Of a stretch of DNA of 9,273 nt, positions 1-6,482 are shown one piece after another. Under the pieces are notes generated by a model, which was given only the letters and a program-made list of their open reading frames with translations, was not told where the DNA came from and did no database searches. The DNA lies in the NCBI GenBank assembly GCA_026387055.1, contig JAPLML010000238.1, forward strand, positions 1-9,273, written 5' to 3'. The stretch is from Planctomycetota bacterium. Its GTDB lineage: Bacteria > Planctomycetota > Phycisphaerae > FEN-1346. The translations under genes and the position numbers were made by a program. Each line of letters starts with the position of its first letter. Position 1 is the stretch's first letter.

Positions 1-1245
1 ATGGAACTGGCGGCCGAGCTGGCGCCGGCCAAGAAGGCCTCCTGCTGGGAGAAGATCCTGGCTATCCGTGAGCAGCAGTACCGCCTTGTCAGCAGCGCCG
101 GCCGCACGGAGGCAGGCGACAACCTCCTCGAGGCCCTCCTCGCCGTTGCCGACGACCGTAGCGATGCCGGCGACGTCTCCGGCGCGGCAGGTCTGTTTCG
201 ACGGGCGTCGATGATTGCCACTGCCGTCGGGGCCGACCGGAAGGCCGAAATCCAGTTCCGATCCGAACGGTCAGCCGCCCGCGCTCGCATCCGGAAGCAG
301 GTCGATGGCCTCCAGGCCCGTGTCGAGGCCGACCCCAACGATGCCGATGCCCGGAACCAGGCCGTGCAACTCTGCGTCGTGGAACTTGACGACCCGGCCC
401 GTGCGGCCACGTTCCTGAACGAGACCTGTGATGCCCAGATGCGCAAGTACGTGCCGGCTGTTCTCAAAGGACTCGACGACGCGCCGGAAGTGGCCTGTAT
501 GGAACTGGCACGGTGGTACCAGAATCTGGCCGCCTCGGCCGGGCCGGCGGGCAAGGCGGCCATGCTGAAGCGCGCCCACGGCTACTACGAGCGATACCTC
601 GGACTCCACACTTCGGATGACTTGCCGCGAAGCCAGGCGGCCCTTGCGATGCGGAAGATCGAGGAACAACTGGCCAGACTCTACGCCACGGAAACCGCCC
701 GGTGGCTCGACTGCCTGAAGATCATCGACCCGGAAAAGCATACCGTCTTGGGCAAGTGGACGAAGACGGACGCCGGCCTGCGCGCCGCTCCGTTTTTCTG
801 CGCCCACATCCGCATCCCCTATGGCATCGAGGGAGGCTCCGAGATTGTGGCGAAGTTCGTGCGAATGACCGGCAAGGGCGACGTTGCTATCCTCATGCCC
901 GTCGGATCGGGCTTCGTCGGGTTCCACTTGAGTGCCTTGAAGGGGACGTACACGGGCCTGTTCGACGCCCGGACCGGTAACCGGGACGGAACCCCAACGA
1001 GCCTGACGAACGGGCAGGAATACACCCTAGCCATCAAGGTCATGCCCCGCCGCGACTTGGCCGAGGTCGACGTCACCCTTAACGGCAAGCCGAGCCTCTC
1101 CTGGAAGGGCCTGCAGACAGCACTTTCGCCCAACGAGCATTGGCCTGTGAAGGACACAAAGTCGCTGTACCTGGGGGCCTCGGAGTCCGAAGTCCTGTTC
1201 AAGAGCGTTCGCTTGAGCAAACTGCGCAGCTCCCGGCTGCGCTAG
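1..1245 (+). CDS. Helical-repeat (TPR-like) protein with C-terminal LamG-like beta-sandwich, probably 5'-partial
   Basis: The reading frame is open from base 1 and ends at TAG 1243-1245 (414 residues). Base 1 happens to be an ATG, but no upstream sequence or ribosome site is visible and there is no signal peptide, so the true start may lie upstream. Residues about 1-230 are alanine-rich and helical, with a recognisable TPR-like stretch (ADPNDADARNQAV, then ELDDPARAA, then KYVPAVLKG, then a YYERYLGLH helix). Residues about 236-408 look like a concanavalin/LamG-type jelly roll: repeated beta strands, the opening KIIDPEKHTVLGKW, a closing LYLGASESEVLFKSVRL strand pair, and an NGQEYTLAIKV strand. 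I recognise this combination from secreted or surface planctomycete proteins of unknown role, sometimes attached to kinase or protease modules. No catalytic motif is seen. A strong hairpin follows the gene, so it probably ends a separate transcript and is unrelated to the blaI operon. Confidence 0.8.
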   Translation: MELAAELAPAKKASCWEKILAIREQQYRLVSSAGRTEAGDNLLEALLAVADDRSDAGDVSGAAGLFRRASMIATAVGADRKAEIQFRSERSAARARIRKQVDGLQARVEADPNDADARNQAVQLCVVELDDPARAATFLNETCDAQMRKYVPAVLKGLDDAPEVACMELARWYQNLAASAGPAGKAAMLKRAHGYYERYLGLHTSDDLPRSQAALAMRKIEEQLARLYATETARWLDCLKIIDPEKHTVLGKWTKTDAGLRAAPFFCAHIRIPYGIEGGSEIVAKFVRMTGKGDVAILMPVGSGFVGFHLSALKGTYTGLFDARTGNRDGTPTSLTNGQEYTLAIKVMPRRDLAEVDVTLNGKPSLSWKGLQTALSPNEHWPVKDTKSLYLGASESEVLFKSVRLSKLRSSRLR

Positions 1246-1341
1246 CCGACGTTGAGGGCTGGCACCTTCGGAAGAGGGAAGGCAAGGCCCCGCCGGAGTA
1301 AGCGAGCGGGGTGTGACGCGTCAGCCCCCTCCGCCGGCCAC

Positions 1342-1390
1342 CGGCACCGTCGACAGCCTGCGCGGCTGTCGACGGTGCCGCGGCTTTCTT
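1342..1390 (+). terminator. Hairpin, probable rho-independent terminator of the upstream gene
   Basis: The arms CGGCACCGTCGACAGCC (1342-1358) and GGCTGTCGACGGTGCCG (1364-1380) are perfect reverse complements, giving a 17-bp stem with a 5-nt TGCGC loop. It is followed by CGGCTTTCTT, a short and interrupted T-rich tract. It lies about 100 nt after the stop of the upstream gene and before the blaI promoter, where a terminator is expected. The weak T tract leaves a rho-assisted or mRNA-stabilising role possible. Confidence 0.65.
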
Positions 1391-1433
1391 ACCCGAGGAG
1401 ACCGTGCCGACGCGTCGCTCGGGCTCCTGGACA

Positions 1434-1447
1434 GCCAAAATTTTGGC
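1434..1447 (+). promoter_or_regulatory. Operator-like palindrome O1 (candidate BlaI site)
   Basis: GCCAAAATTTTGGC is a perfect 14-bp palindrome ten bases upstream of the -35 hexamer. It belongs to a 20-bp direct repeat: 1437-1456 and 1480-1499 differ at only two positions and lie 43 bp apart, about four helical turns, so two bound dimers would sit on the same DNA face. BlaI/MecI dimers are known to bind short palindromes in their own promoters. Assigning this one to the adjacent repressor is inference; it differs from the staphylococcal TACA/TGTA type. Confidence 0.65.
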
Positions 1448-1456
1448 ATTTCGTTC

Positions 1457-1484
1457 TTGACAGGGCCGCCAGACTCACTAAAAT
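1457..1484 (+). promoter_or_regulatory. Sigma70-type promoter of the blaI-M56 operon
   Basis: TTGACA (1457-1462) is a perfect -35 consensus. After a 16-bp spacer comes TAAAAT (1479-1484), a 5/6 match to the -10 consensus. Transcription would start near 1491, leaving a leader of about 65-70 nt before the blaI ATG. The -10 element lies inside the second operator-like palindrome and the -35 directly follows the first, a typical arrangement for an autorepressed promoter. Confidence 0.7.
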
Positions 1485-1490
1485 TTTGGC
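1478..1490 (+). promoter_or_regulatory. Operator-like palindrome O2 overlapping the -10 element
   Basis: CTAAAATTTTGGC is the second copy of the AAAATTTTGG element, with one broken position in its outer arm (T1479 opposite G1488). That break is also what creates the TAAAAT -10 hexamer. A repressor bound here would directly block polymerase. It shares the flanking half-repeat (GGCAnTTCGTnC) with O1. Confidence 0.6.
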
Positions 1491-1541
1491 AGTTCGTCCG
1501 GAAAGTACGGAACCGGTTGCCGCGGGCGCTGTCAAAGTCAA

Positions 1542-1556
1542 GGGAAAGGATTTCCC
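1542..1556 (+). promoter_or_regulatory. Ribosome binding site of blaI inside a small hairpin
   Basis: AGGGAAAGGA precedes the blaI ATG (1558) at normal spacing and fixes the start there rather than at the TTG at 1252 of the same open frame. The same bases form a perfect inverted repeat, GGGAAA-GGA-TTTCCC, six pairs closing a three-base loop that holds GGA. The hairpin could limit ribosome access, although the stem is short. Confidence 0.5.
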
Positions 1557-1557
1557 C

Positions 1558-1947
1558 ATGGAGCAGAGCGGGCCCCTCTATCTCAGCCGCCGGGAACGCC
1601 AGATCATGGACGTCATCTACGCCTGCGGCGAAGGCTCCGCCGCCGAGGTCGTCGAGCGTATCCCCGATCCCCCCACGCGCACGGCCGTGCGGACGATGCT
1701 GCGGATCCTCGAGGAGAAAGGCCACCTGAAGCACCGTAAGCAGGGCCGTGAGTTCATCTACCAGCCCACGCGGGCCCGGCAGCGCGCCGGGCAGTCCGCC
1801 CTGCGGGGCGTCCTGGCGACGTTCTTCGAGGGGTCGCTCGAGAAGGCCGTGGCCGCCCATCTGGCCGACCCGGCGGCGGAGCCGACGCCGGAAGAACTCA
1901 AGCGGCTCGCCCGCCTGATTCGCGACGCCAAGAAGAGGGAGGGCTGA
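1558..1947 (+). CDS. blaI: BlaI/MecI-family transcriptional repressor
   Basis: This 129-residue protein has the length and layout of BlaI/MecI repressors. The N-terminal winged helix spans about residues 8-70: SRRERQIMDVIY (helix 1), SAAEVVERI (helix 2), the recognition helix TAVRTMLRILEEKGHL, and the wing KHRKQGREFIYQP. The C-terminal helical dimerisation and cleavage region follows (GVLATFFEGSLEKAV to the basic end). The frame runs open upstream, but the ATG at 1558 is the only start with a ribosome site and the first residues of the family fold follow it. The family binds operator palindromes as a dimer and is inactivated by proteolysis when its M56 sensor is activated. The gene ends two bases before the M56 protease gene, so the two are almost certainly co-transcribed and translationally coupled. 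The family is clear; the regulated genes beyond this operon are unknown, and a role in beta-lactam resistance is not supported. Confidence 0.92.
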   Translation: MEQSGPLYLSRRERQIMDVIYACGEGSAAEVVERIPDPPTRTAVRTMLRILEEKGHLKHRKQGREFIYQPTRARQRAGQSALRGVLATFFEGSLEKAVAAHLADPAAEPTPEELKRLARLIRDAKKREG

Positions 1948-1949
1948 CC

Positions 1950-4900
1950 ATGTCTCTCTCATCCGGCATGGAATGGCTGTCGTCTGTGGGCGCGGCGTGG
2001 CTGCCGGTCCTGGTGGATGCGGCCATCAAGGGATCGGTGGTCCTGGTCCTCGCGTGGGTGGTGAGCGTTATGGTGCGGCGGGCCTCGGCCGCCACGCATC
2101 ACCTGGTGTGGTTCCTGGCGCTGGTGGGCCTGCTGGGGCTGCCGGCGCTTTCCGTGGCTCTGCCCGGCTGGCAGGTGCTGCCGGGTTGGTTCGGTGTCGG
2201 CCGGACGGCGGCACTGGATGCGCCGGAGGCGGCGAGACCTCCTGCGGCGGTTGAGCCCTCCGCGCCGCCGGCGGCCGACGGTCCGCCGTGGTCCGCCGGT
2301 CGCTCGGAGGCCTCGCCTTCGCCGCCGCGGCCCCTTGGGGCGGCGAGCGGGCCGCCGCCGGCGCCCGCGGCATCGCGGTCCGGGTCGTCGGCAATGAATC
2401 TATGGATATGGATTCTTCCACTTTGGGCGGCCGGGGCCGCCTTGTCCCTGGCGCCCCTCGCCATCGGCCTCGCGAGTCTTCGGCGGTTGCGCCGCACCTC
2501 GCGCCGGGTGGCGGATGGCCCCTGGGCGGCCTTGCTCGAACGGTTGTCCGCCGAACTGGGCCTGAAGCGGCGGGTGGTTCTCCTGCGGAGCAGCCAGCGG
2601 TCCATGCCGATGGCCTGGGGCCTCGTGCGGCCCACACTGCTGATCCCGGACGAAGCCGAGGGGTGGTCCTCCGAATGTCTGCGGGCCGTTCTGTTCCATG
2701 AGCTTGCCCATATCAAACGTTGGGACTGCCTGACGCAACTGGTGGCGCGGATGGCCTGCGGCCTGTACTGGTTCAACCCGCTGGCCTGGCTGGCCCTGCG
2801 CCGCATGGTGGCGGAACACGAGCGGGCGTGCGACGACGTGGTCCTTGCCGCGGGCGGCCGGGCTCCCGAGTATGCCGAGCACCTGCTGGAGGTGGCCTCG
2901 CGCCTGCCGGCCGTGCGGTTCAGCCTGGGGGTCGGCATCGCGCTGGCGCGGCCGTCGAGGCTGGAGGGCCGGCTGCTGGCGATCCTTGACCGCAAGCGCA
3001 GCCGCCGAGCCGTCACGCGGGCGGCCGCGCTCGGCTCCATCCTCGCCCTGGCGGCACTGCTCATGCCCCTGGCGGTCATGCGGCCGATGGTGCAAGCGGA
3101 GCAGGCGGCCGTGGAGAAGACCAAGGACGCGCGGACACTCGACCTCCGCGGCAAGAAGGTGACCGATGCGGACCTCAGAAAACTCAAGGACCTCGAAGCC
3201 TTGGGGGAACTGTACCTCTCCGGCAACGGCATCACCGACGCGGGCCTGAAGGAACTCAAGGACCTCAAAGGCCTGAAGACGCTCGGTCTCGTGTGCTGCG
3301 GCAAGATCACGGACGCGGGGATGAAGGAAGTCGGAGTGCTCGCGGGGTTGCGTGAACTCCGTCTCGTGAACACCACCGTGACGGACGCCGGACTGGCGGA
3401 ACTCAAGGGCCTCGATTCGCTCCATGCCCTGTACCTCTCCGGCCCCAAAATCACGGACGCCGGACTCAAAGTGCTGAAGGACTTCAAGGGCCTGCGGGAG
3501 GTTTGTCTCCTGGGCCCCACTTTCACGGACGCCGGACTGAAGGAACTCAAAGGCCTGAAGGACCTGCGTGCGCTCCACCTCCGGAGCGACAGGATTACGA
3601 ACGCGGGCCTGCGAGAACTCAAAGGGTTCACGGGCCTCCAGGTGCTCAGCCTTCCGGACACGAGCATCACGGACGCCGGCCTGAAGGAACTCAAGGGCCT
3701 GAAGGCACTGCGGCAACTGAACCTGCGGTCTACGAAGGTCACCGATGCCGGAATGCGGGACGTGGCGGAGGTCAAGGGCCTTCAGATGCTCGATCTCACC
3801 TACACGAACGTCACAGATGCGGGGCTGAAGGAACTCGAGGGCCTCAAGGGGCTGGGGGAACTCCATTGCGTGGGCGCCGCCGTCACAGAGGCCGGCGTGG
3901 AGCGCCTCCGTAAGGCGCTGCCGGAAGCCAAGATCATTGCCGGCCCCGGTGGGGGCGCCAGGCCGTCGCTGGAACCCGCCGCAGAGTCAGGGGAACCCTA
4001 TACTGGGGCTTCCCTGCCAGCGGTCGCGCAGGCGGTACCTGTCCCTGCGGCAGCATCGGACAAACCGGCGCCCGGACTCGCCGCTGCGGATGAAGTCCTG
4101 AAACAGTTGACTACGATCGTCGAACTCGAAGAGCGGATTCTTGCCGCGGCGCAGGAGCGCCTCAAGACCGGCCGTGCTTCTGCCGACGACGTCGGCAGGC
4201 AGCAGGTGAAGGTGACCGAGGCCAAGCTGCGTCTGGCGGAGCGGAAGGCGGAGTTGATCGCCCAGAGCAAAGAGCCTCGCGGCGCCGGCGATCAAGCCCC
4301 GGGCACATCGACCCAGGCCGCGCTTCAAGACGAGATCCGCAGGCTGCTGGCGGAAGCCGTTGCACAAGAGGAGAAACTCCTTGCCCAGATGCGGCAGCGG
4401 TACGATGTGGGAAAAGCTACCAGCGAGGAAGTCGACCGGCAGCAGGTGCGGGTGACCGAGGCCAAACTGCGGCTGGCGGAGCGGACGAAGGCGACGGCGG
4501 CACAGGCCGAGAAATCCGCCGGGGCTGCCAGCAGAACCTCCGGGGCGCCGTCCGACGGGTGGGGCGAGGCCTTTGAAGGCGTGCAGTGCCGGCTCCGGGC
4601 CGACCGTATCACCTGGAAGTGCGGCGAAATCCCCACGTTCAAGGCCGACGTGCGGAATCAGGGCACGCGAGAAGTGCACGTGCACATGGTCCAGGAGATC
4701 CGCTGGGAACTGCAAGTGGACGGCGACTGGTACGTGTGGGGGCGTGGGCTCCCTTGGGTCGGCTGGCGAACGCTCACACCCGGCACGGGTGCCGATGGCA
4801 TCTCCTTCAAACTCGATGGCAGTTGGCAGCGCAAGAGCGACCGCAGACCGCTCGCCCTGACACCTGGCATACACGTCGTGCGAGTGGGTCTGCCGATTCC

Positions 4901-6365
4901 GCCGGACGTCGATCCTTCCGAACCGCCCGTCCCCTTGGACCAGATGGGGCGGTCCGTGAGCAACGCGGTGGAGATTGAAGTCTCGCCGGGCGAGGCGAAA
5001 CCGGCTGCCACTCCGGCGCCCGTGCCTGTGCCGGTCTCTTCTGTGCCCGAGAAGACGCCGCCGCCCGCCGGCGACGCGGCAGCGCGCGCGGACCAGCGCG
5101 TCTTCCCCCTCAAGTACCAAGAGGCGGACGCGTCCGAGGCCGTGGTATCCGGCAACACCTACCAACGCAGTCTGCCAGGGAAGCCCGCGGAGGTCAAAAC
5201 GGTGCCCACCGGCCTCTCGGGTGAGGCAGTGTACTTCTCGCTCACGGTTGGCCCCAGGAAGGTGCTGGCCCTCCTGGAGGTGGCCTCGCCGCCGAGGCTT
5301 TTTGTGGATGTCGCCGGCACGGGCGACCTTTCCGCCGTCCAGCCCCTGACCGCAAGGCCCTGGGGCCCGGTCCAGCAGTTCGGCCCGGTGGACATCGCCG
5401 TCAGCGGCAAGGCCGGGCCCGCCGTGCGGGTGCGGTTCCTGTGTGCGGCCGACAAGTACCTGGCGGCCAACAAGGACCTCGCGGTTGCCCCCGCCGGATA
5501 CATGGCGGGCGAGGTCAATTTGGGCGGGGAGTGGTACCGCGTGGCCCTGGTGGACCACGGCCTTACCGGGCGATATGACAACGTCCTGCGGGGCGAGCGC
5601 GACTTTGGGTGGTTGAGGGAGGACACCCGCCTTGCGCTCCACCTGATCCAGGACGGCGATTTCCCGCCAAGCCCTGGCACGGGCGAGACGCTGCCCCTCC
5701 TGCCCGCCCTGCACGTCAAGGACGCCTACTACAGCGTCCGGGCGGCGCCGGACGGCTCCTCGATCGCGCTGGCCAAGGCCGAGCCCGAGTTCGGCACGCT
5801 CGACACCGGGTGCGCCGACCTCGGCCTGGCGCTGGTCGGCGAGTATGGCTTTCGTAAGCTCAGCGGCTCCGGGGGCAAGTGGCAGATTCCTGCGGGATGG
5901 CATGCGGCCACTGGCGCCACGCTGACCCGGAGCGACGGAGCGGGGGCTCTCTGGTCGCTGCACGGCGTCTCGTCCTGGGGCCGGCTGGCCAGGTTCGAAA
6001 TAAGCGCCGGCCAGGTGCTGTCGTTGCGGGCCGGTTCGCCCCTCTCTGTGAAGGTGCACCCCAGCGGCCTTCAGCCCAATGGGATGATCCACTTTGCCCT
6101 TGCGCTGGTGGTCCAGGCCGGCGAGGACTACAACGCTGCGCCAAAGAAGGGCGGTGTCCCACAGCCGCCCAGGTTCCGGGTCCTCGATGAAGCAGGCAGG
6201 ACTCTTGGCTCCGGCGTCTTCAACCCCGGCACCGAGGGCACGTACTCGTGGTGCTGGTGGCGAGTGCCCGCAGGCGTCACGGGCAAGTACCGCGTGGAGG
6301 TGGAAGGCGACTGGGGGCCGTTCGAGATCGCCCGGGGCGAGCCGGAGTGGTTCAGCGTCCGATGA
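1950..6365 (+). CDS. BlaR1-type M56 metalloprotease/sensor with LRR, coiled-coil, Ig-like and C-terminal beta modules
   Basis: This 1471-residue protein compares with about 600 for classical BlaR1/MecR1. Its start, ATG 1950, has AGAGGGAGGG just upstream, inside the end of blaI. Domains: membrane segments about 18-42 and 51-71; a Pro/Ala-rich extracytoplasmic loop about 75-147; membrane segment about 150-176; a cytoplasmic M56 domain with HELAH zinc motif at 250-254 and the EHERACDD motif at 289-296 (Glu291 the likely third ligand by family pattern); fourth membrane segment about 358-380. The extracytoplasmic sensor follows: 11 LRRs (about 390-670), two 80-residue coiled-coil repeats (714 and 794 onward), an Ig-like beta domain (about 870-1015), a Pro/Ala linker, and a module from about 1050 to 1471 paralogous to the next gene. 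The penicillin-binding domain of BlaR1 is absent. By family knowledge, ligand sensing activates the protease and leads to BlaI cleavage; the ligand is unknown. The C terminus ends with EGDWGPFE and PEWFS motifs. Confidence 0.9.
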   Translation: MSLSSGMEWLSSVGAAWLPVLVDAAIKGSVVLVLAWVVSVMVRRASAATHHLVWFLALVGLLGLPALSVALPGWQVLPGWFGVGRTAALDAPEAARPPAAVEPSAPPAADGPPWSAGRSEASPSPPRPLGAASGPPPAPAASRSGSSAMNLWIWILPLWAAGAALSLAPLAIGLASLRRLRRTSRRVADGPWAALLERLSAELGLKRRVVLLRSSQRSMPMAWGLVRPTLLIPDEAEGWSSECLRAVLFHELAHIKRWDCLTQLVARMACGLYWFNPLAWLALRRMVAEHERACDDVVLAAGGRAPEYAEHLLEVASRLPAVRFSLGVGIALARPSRLEGRLLAILDRKRSRRAVTRAAALGSILALAALLMPLAVMRPMVQAEQAAVEKTKDARTLDLRGKKVTDADLRKLKDLEALGELYLSGNGITDAGLKELKDLKGLKTLGLVCCGKITDAGMKEVGVLAGLRELRLVNTTVTDAGLAELKGLDSLHALYLSGPKITDAGLKVLKDFKGLREVCLLGPTFTDAGLKELKGLKDLRALHLRSDRITNAGLRELKGFTGLQVLSLPDTSITDAGLKELKGLKALRQLNLRSTKVTDAGMRDVAEVKGLQMLDLTYTNVTDAGLKELEGLKGLGELHCVGAAVTEAGVERLRKALPEAKIIAGPGGGARPSLEPAAESGEPYTGASLPAVAQAVPVPAAASDKPAPGLAAADEVLKQLTTIVELEERILAAAQERLKTGRASADDVGRQQVKVTEAKLRLAERKAELIAQSKEPRGAGDQAPGTSTQAALQDEIRRLLAEAVAQEEKLLAQMRQRYDVGKATSEEVDRQQVRVTEAKLRLAERTKATAAQAEKSAGAASRTSGAPSDGWGEAFEGVQCRLRADRITWKCGEIPTFKADVRNQGTREVHVHMVQEIRWELQVDGDWYVWGRGLPWVGWRTLTPGTGADGISFKLDGSWQRKSDRRPLALTPGIHVVRVGLPIPPDVDPSEPPVPLDQMGRSVSNAVEIEVSPGEAKPAATPAPVPVPVSSVPEKTPPPAGDAAARADQRVFPLKYQEADASEAVVSGNTYQRSLPGKPAEVKTVPTGLSGEAVYFSLTVGPRKVLALLEVASPPRLFVDVAGTGDLSAVQPLTARPWGPVQQFGPVDIAVSGKAGPAVRVRFLCAADKYLAANKDLAVAPAGYMAGEVNLGGEWYRVALVDHGLTGRYDNVLRGERDFGWLREDTRLALHLIQDGDFPPSPGTGETLPLLPALHVKDAYYSVRAAPDGSSIALAKAEPEFGTLDTGCADLGLALVGEYGFRKLSGSGGKWQIPAGWHAATGATLTRSDGAGALWSLHGVSSWGRLARFEISAGQVLSLRAGSPLSVKVHPSGLQPNGMIHFALALVVQAGEDYNAAPKKGGVPQPPRFRVLDEAGRTLGSGVFNPGTEGTYSWCWWRVPAGVTGKYRVEVEGDWGPFEIARGEPEWFSVR
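3118..3960 (+). repeat. Eleven tandem leucine-rich repeats in the sensor domain
   Basis: The coding sequence repeats a 23-24-residue unit with core [IVF]T[DNE]A[GD][LMV]xxLkxLxxLxxLxL. The eleven cores in order are VTDADL, ITDAGL, ITDAGM, VTDAGL, ITDAGL, FTDAGL, ITNAGL, ITDAGL, VTDAGM, VTDAGL and VTEAGV. The pattern is the ribonuclease-inhibitor-like LRR class common in planctomycete proteins. Units remain similar in DNA (recurrent ACGGACGCCGGACTGAAGGA-like stretches), suggesting recent expansion. They directly follow membrane segment 4, so the solenoid should lie outside the cytoplasm. Confidence 0.88.
4089..4504 (+). repeat. Two 80-residue coiled-coil repeats in the sensor domain
   Basis: Residues 714-780 and 794-860 are copies at an exact 80-residue (240-nt) offset. 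Both share the pattern DE, hydrophobic helix, EE[RK][IL]L, a short turn, then QQVxVTEAKLRLAER. In DNA, 4200-4244 and 4440-4484 match at 41 of 45 bases. The helix-turn-helix form with VTEAKLRLAER resembles helical hairpins of TolC-type efflux proteins, but that resemblance is only at the level of pattern. They may form a stalk or dimerisation element. Confidence 0.75.
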
Positions 6366-6482
6366 TGCGTTACCTGTCCGGAATTTTGCGTTACTGATTG
6401 GTGTGGAAGAGATTGGCTCGCCGATCGCAATATGCGCGCGGCCTTGAGCGAGGCGTGGCTCGGACCCTTGGAGGAGACGGCG
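6366..6482 (+). promoter_or_regulatory. Spacer between sensor gene and secreted paralogue, with direct repeats and a weak operator-like site
   Basis: TGCGTTAC occurs twice, at 6366-6373 and 6387-6394 (21 bp apart, two helical turns). Between them, CCGGAATTTTGC (6378-6389) matches the CCAAAATTTTGG operator core at 9 of 12 positions. No convincing -35/-10 pair and no terminator are seen, so read-through from the operon is likely. A separate weak promoter under the same repressor is possible but unproven. Confidence 0.25.

Noticed and set aside
1252..1557. N-terminal extension of the BlaI frame from TTG 1252
   Set aside because: The extension runs through the terminator hairpin, the operators and the promoter, and has no ribosome site; the family fold starts just after ATG 1558.
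3118..3960. Repetitive DNA resembling a CRISPR array or satellite
   Set aside because: The periodicity is that of leucine-rich repeat codons in one continuous reading frame, with units diverging at synonymous and variable LRR positions.
6432..6482. Earlier ATG for the secreted protein
   Set aside because: It would bury the signal peptide behind 17 unrelated residues, and the GGAGGAG site clearly serves the ATG at 6483.
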